Assembly (NCBI RefSeq): GCF_007655135.1
Contig: NC_045132.1
Coordinates: 18,614,534 to 18,678,533 of the forward strand
Source: Punica granatum
Lineage: Eukaryota > Streptophyta > Magnoliopsida > Myrtales > Lythraceae
Length of the DNA: 64,000 bases
Reading direction: 5' to 3'
A model generated the notes under the pieces. It did no database searches, was not told the origin of the DNA, and saw only the letters and a program-made list of their open reading frames with translations. Numbering within the stretch: position 1 is the first letter of the stretch; every line of letters starts with the position of its first letter. The translations under genes were made by a program, and so were the position numbers. Shown here piece by piece: positions 59,652-64,000 of this stretch.

Positions 59652-61235
59652 ATGTGGACACGAAATCCAAAAAGTAGTAAATGCGGACACGAAGTCCTAA
59701 AAGTAGTAAATGCGGACACGAAATCCGGAATGCAATGAATGTAGACACGAAGTCCAAAATGCAATAGATGCGGACGCGAAGTCCAAAATGCAGTGAATGC
59801 GGACACGAAGTCCGGAAAGCAGTAAATGAGGACACGAAGTCCGGAATGCAGCAGACACGGACACGAAGTCCGGAATGCAATGAATGTGGACACGAAGTCC
59901 AAAATGCAGTAGATACGGACGCGAAGTCCAAAATGCAGTGAAAGCGGACACGAAGTCCGGAAAGCAGTAAATGAGGACACGAAGTCCGAAATGCAGTAGA
60001 CACAGACACGAAGTTCGGAATGCAATGAATGTGGACACGAAGTCCAAAATGCAATAGATGCGGACGCGAAGTCCAAAATGCAGTGAATGCGGACACGAAG
60101 TCCGGAAAGTAGTAAATGATGACACGAAGTCCAGAATGCAGTAGACACGAACACGAAGTCCGAAATGCAATGACTGTGGACACGAAGTCCAAAATGCAAT
60201 AGATGCGGACGCGAAGTCCAAAATGCAGTGAATGCGGACACGAAGTCCGAAAAGCAGTAAATGAGGATACGAAGTCCGGAATGCAGTAGACACGGACACG
60301 AAGTCCGGAATGCAATGAATGTGGACACGAAGTCCAAAATGCAATAGATGCGGACGCGAAGTCCAAAAAGCAGTGAATGCGAACACGAAGTCCGGAAAGC
60401 AATAAATGAGGATACGAAGTCCGGAATGCAGTAGACACGGACACGAAGTACGGAATTCAATGACTGTGGACACGAAGTCCGGAATGCAATGACTGTGGAC
60501 ACGAAGTCCAAAATGCAATAAATGCGGACGCGAAGTCCAAAATGCAGTGACTGCGGACACGAAATCCAAAATACAGTAAATGCGGACACGAAGTCCAAAA
60601 TGCAATAGATGAGAACACGAAGTCCGGAATGCAATGAATGTGGACCCGAAGTCCAAAATGCAATAGATGCGGACGCGAAGTCCAAAATGCAATGAATGCG
60701 GACACAAAGTCCGAAAAGCAGTAAATGAAGACACGAAGTCCAGAATGCAGTAGACACGGGCACGAAGTCCAGAATGCAGTAGACACGGGCACGAAGTCCG
60801 GAATGCAATGACTGTAGACACGAAGTCCAAAATACAATAGATGCGAACGCGAAGTCTAAAATGCAATGAATGCGGACACGAAGTCCGGAATACAGTAGAC
60901 ACGGACACGAAGTCTGGAATGCAATGAATGTGGACAGGAAGTCCAAAATGCAATAGATGCGGACGCGAAGTCCAAAATGTAGTGAATGCGGACACGAAGT
61001 CTGGAAAGCAGTAAATGAGGACACGAAGTCCGGAATGCAGTAGACACGGACACGAAGTCCGGAATGCAATGACTGAGGACACGAAGTCCGGAATGCAATA
61101 AATGCGGACGCGAAGTCCAAAATGCAGTGAATGCGGACACGAAGTCCAAAATGCAATAAATGCGGACGCGAAGTCCAAAATGCAGTGAATGCGGACACGA
61201 AGTCCAAAATGCAATAGATGAGGACACGAAGTCCG
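59652..61235 (-). repeat. 29-bp tandem array in the 3' UTR of element 3
   Basis: About 54 units of 29 bp, of the form CGGACACGAAGTCCAAAATG plus CAGTGAATG. Variants alternate (GGACGCGAAGTCC versus GGACACGAAGTCC), which suggests a higher-order repeat of about five to seven units. Minus-strand ORFs of 520-742 codons read through because no frame of the unit contains a stop. Confidence 0.95.
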
Positions 61236-61880
61236 GAATGCAGTAAAAATGTACGCGAAATCCGTGGACGCGAAGTCCGAAAAGCAGTAAAGATGTACGC
61301 GAAGTCCGTGGACGCGAAATCCGAAAAGCTGTAAAGATGTACGCGAAGTCCGTGGACGCGAAGTCTGGAAAGCAGTAAAGATGTACGCGAAGTCCGTGGA
61401 CGCGAAGTCTAAAAAGCAGTAAAGATGTACGCGAAATCCGTGGACGCGAAGTCCGAAAAGCAGTAAAGATGTACGCGAAGTCCGTGGACGCGAAGTCCGA
61501 AAAGCAGTAAAAATAGACGCGAAGTCCGAAAAGCAGTAAAAATAGACGCGAAATCCGAAAAGCAGTAAAAATAGACGCGAAGTCCAAAAAGCAGTAAAAA
61601 TAGAGGCGAAGTCCGTGGAGGTGAAGTCCAAAAAGCAGTAAAGATAGATGCGAAATCCGTGGACGCGAAGTCCGTGGAAGCAAAGTCCGAAAAGTAATAA
61701 AGATGGACACGGAGTCCTGGACGCGAAGTCCGAAAAGCAGTAAACTTGGACGCGAAGTCCGAAAAGCAGTAAAGATGGACACGAAGTCCGAAAAGCAATA
61801 AAGATGGACGCGAAGTCCGAAAAACAGTAAAGATGGATACGAAGTCCTGGACGCGAAGTCCGAAAAGCAGTAAAGATGGG
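61236..61880 (-). repeat. 44-, 29- and 43-bp tandem units in the 3' UTR of element 3
   Basis: First 44-bp units (GTACGCGAAGTCCGTGGACG plus CGAAGTCCGAAAAGCAGTAA plus AGAT), then simple 29-bp units (61510-61600), then 43-bp-like units as in element 2 (61690-61870). All share the core GAAGTCCGAAAAGCAGTAAA. Confidence 0.9.
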
Positions 61881-62170
61881 TTTACGGGCCCAAAGAAAGT
61901 AAAAAGGTGGGTGTCCAAACCCCAAAACAATAAATGGAGGGTATCCAAACTCAAAGCAATAAATGGTGGGTGTCTAAACCCAAAGCAGTAAAGGTGGGTG
62001 TCAAAACCCAAAGCAGTAAAAGATGGGTGTCCAAACCCAAAGCAGTAAAAGGTGGGTGTCCAAACCCAAACCCAAAGCAGTAAATGTGAGTGTCCAAACC
62101 CAAAGCAGTAAAAGGTGAGTGTCCAAACCCAAAGCAGTAAATGTGGGTGTCCAAACCCAAAGTAGTAAAA
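61881..62170 (-). repeat. 29-bp GGGTGTCCAAACCC array in the 3' UTR of element 3
   Basis: About nine units of GGTGGGTGTCCAAACCCAAA plus GCAGTAAAA. They keep the GCAGTAAA tail of the neighbouring arrays but have a different head. Confidence 0.9.
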
Positions 62171-64000
62171 GGTTTCGGTCATCGAGGATGGCCCGAGAAC
62201 TCGAGAGAGTTGACTTGGGCCCGTTGATGCCGACGAATTTGTTAGATGATGGTGCCAGGTGCCTCCTTGAGGGCCTTTCGCTCGAGTTTGAGATTGCAAT
62301 CTTGTCGTATGAGGCAGACATGAGTCCGTCAGGGAGAGATGCCCCTTGGGGTTCCATGCGCATCTGCACGTAGGAGAGAACAATAGCTAACGGTGGATGT
62401 CAGTCTCGTGAGACCACTGAAATTGCAATTTGTCCTTGGCGAGAATGGTCTGGTCGCTGTGTTCACCGAGGATGCCCCAGTAGCTTGTGAATGTTATCGT
62501 CGAGAGGCGGTGCTGTAGAGAATAGCATAACTCTTCGTTAGTCATGTGAACAGTGGTGCGCGCTGAGTGTACAGGGCTGATGCTGTCCCAAAGGTGTTGA
62601 TCTGCTGTCGATTGACGTTGCTACCGCAATGAAGTTGCTTCGTCAATGCTTTGCCCCTGGGGCGGTTGTGTGTTTGACCCGTTGGGAGCCAACCCTGCTG
62701 CTGGATCGATTGTTTGTTGCTCTTGCTGGCAGCTGGTCTCACCGTTGAAGCGATTGCTTGTTGGGAATGCCCCAGTCTCGCCACTAGGACTTTTGCTTAC
62801 GAGGCGGTTGCTCGTTGCTCCGCCTGGGGCGGTTGCTCATTCGTCGGTTGGGCGGTTGTTCACTTGCTAGGGACCGGCGTCTTGCAATACGGGACTCGAG
62901 CTCTGAGAGCGCCTACGTACCCTCTTGGACTGGGGATCAGAGTCTGTCGTAGTTCTTGCGTTTGCTGTACCTGTGATCCTGGCATTATCAGTAAGTCATG
63001 GGGTTACTAACAATGTATAAGTACAGGTAAAAGGATGTGCTCGCGACGCATGTTCTTCAGTTTCGGGTCGCGGGGACGACCCGTGGAGAGTTTTTGCTTT
63101 GGCGATGCCAATGAGATCCCATTTTCGAAGGCCTCAATGCGAGGGCTCCAAGGCTCCTGTTGGCCATGCACGAGCATATCGAGACATTTTCGATGATGCT
63201 CTAGCGGCTCTGTCGATTATTCGACGCGCCCGTCAGCTTAGGACCCTTCTCGTCAGGGTGTCATAAGGCGACTGCATTTGTAACCCGCACGAGTATTTTT
63301 TTGCCCGGATTTTATCAGACTCGATCTGACCATTTCCATAATACTATGACTAGACCTCAGAAAGGAATGTCTGGGATTTCGGCTTTGTGGTAGCCTGTTG
63401 AAGGGTGGCTGTGACCCATTCTGGAGTTATGCAAAGACAAACAGAAAAGAGAGCTTGGGGGAACGCATTGCCACAGGCTAAAAGGATACACGAGTTCACG
63501 CATGTAGCTAGATGTACCCTTTTTCCTATGTTCTTCTGTTGTGTAGGCTGTATCAAACTGCTTGGATAGCATGCTCGGTTTGCCCACTGTGCTTGAGGAG
63601 GAATCCACACTGGACGGTTGAGCTGTGTTGGAGGGCTGATCGAGGATCATGTTGGAGTAGATAATCTGGCCATTTTCCTTGGGGATCCCTGGTCCGCGCA
63701 GTGTGCGAGAGCCTAGGGTGACTGTTTTGTTTATCTCTCGTTTTACTCTCCTTTTGCTACGGTTACCCACCTCGGGGCCGTACCTCTCAACCTAAAGGGG
63801 ATTAGCTCTCCTTCTGCCACGACTACCCGCCTTGGGATTTTCAGTCATGCCTCTCTCTTGCCTTAACTTTTGCCTAAGTCGCCCCGAGGGGTTTTCGACC
63901 TAGCGGGCTCGATTCTTTTGTCTCTCGAGTTCGCAAGGGCGAAGGGTTCAAAGGATTCGACCTCCGAGTGCGTTGCGTTCTGTCTCCATCGAGGAGTTGC
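62171..64000 (-). other. 3' UTR of element 3
   Basis: Non-coding sequence aligned with 49440-51000 of element 2 in the same order: GAATGGTCTG..CGCTGTGTTCACCG, CTGTACCTGTGATCCTG, GATCCCATTTTCGAAGGCCT, and CATCGAGGAGTTGC at the edge. ORFs of 70-137 codons have no family resemblance. Confidence 0.7.

Larger units (their letters stand above)
56598..64000 (-). mobile_element. Ogre-like element 3, 3' half (runs off right edge)
   Basis: Minus strand: the 3' LTR (59498-56598) is preceded by a polypurine tract, a large tandem array and 3' UTR that continues past the window. Coding regions and 5' LTR should lie to the right. The flank GAGCT (56593-56597) is the expected target duplication. Confidence 0.9.

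Noticed and set aside
59697..61925. 742-codon minus-strand ORF as a repeat protein gene
   Set aside because: It lies wholly in the 29/44-bp tandem array of an LTR element 3' UTR. Other frames are equally open, and there is no domain other than the nucleotide repeat itself.
48300..62170. CRISPR array
   Set aside because: Units are contiguous with no unique spacers, in a plant retrotransposon context; these are satellite-like tandem repeats.

Overview
The window is nuclear DNA of a flowering plant, almost certainly a eudicot. It has AT-rich intergenic DNA, a GT-AG split gene of the plant major-latex-protein (MLP) family, an L1-type LINE, Mutator-type MITEs, a TRIM, Ty1/copia debris and several very large Ty3/gypsy LTRs. 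The DUF7745-type ORF and LTR style recall Myrtales such as pomegranate (Punica), but that is only an impression from memory. Nothing suggests bacterial DNA, and there is no CRISPR array or operon.

Region by region. 1-7561: the 5' half of an Ogre/Tat-like Ty3/gypsy element on the minus strand (element 1): a 4.2-kb LTR (3346-7561), a primer-binding site, a leader, an intact 496-aa DUF7745-type ORF (1272-2762) and the start of an open gag frame (958 to the left edge). 7562-11122: a decayed L1-type LINE on the plus strand; element 1 sits directly against its endonuclease coding region and seems to have inserted into it. 11123-28962: mostly AT-rich DNA with a solo LTR with perfect target duplication (16367-20329), two MULE-type MITEs with 9-bp duplications (21980-22764; 24302-25021), a long near-perfect hairpin (23304-23438), an MLP pseudogene (23950-24180) and a TRIM (26210-26474). 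28963-33305: a plus-strand solo LTR. 35240-36057: the only clearly intact host gene, a two-exon MLP/Bet v 1 gene on the minus strand. 36649-about 38560: a Ty1/copia pol remnant with a probable 3' LTR. 39152-43601: duplicated non-coding segments (A1, B1, A2).

43996-55633 is a second minus-strand Ogre-like element (element 2). Its gag-pol is gone, its ORF1 is a stub, its 3' UTR carries a 43-bp tandem array, and its 5' LTR is cut off at 55633. A second copy of segment B follows (55656-56597). 56598-64000 is the 3' half of a third such element (element 3): a 2.9-kb LTR, a polypurine tract, a 2.5-kb array of 29/43/44-bp units and 3' UTR running off the right edge.

The elements share one logic: LTR ends TGTCAGCACCC...GGGTGCGCACA, the same primer-binding site, an extra ORF before gag, and tandem arrays between coding region and 3' LTR. 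These are the hallmarks described for the Ogre group. The arrays contain no stop codon in any minus frame over long stretches, giving very long but probably meaningless ORFs (up to 742 codons). The most interesting observations are the modular 14+29-bp structure of these arrays, a chimeric LTR with a different U3, the element with no gag-pol, the small-RNA-like hairpin, and CHG-context nonsense decay in the LINE. I found no convincing new enzymatic or defence system.
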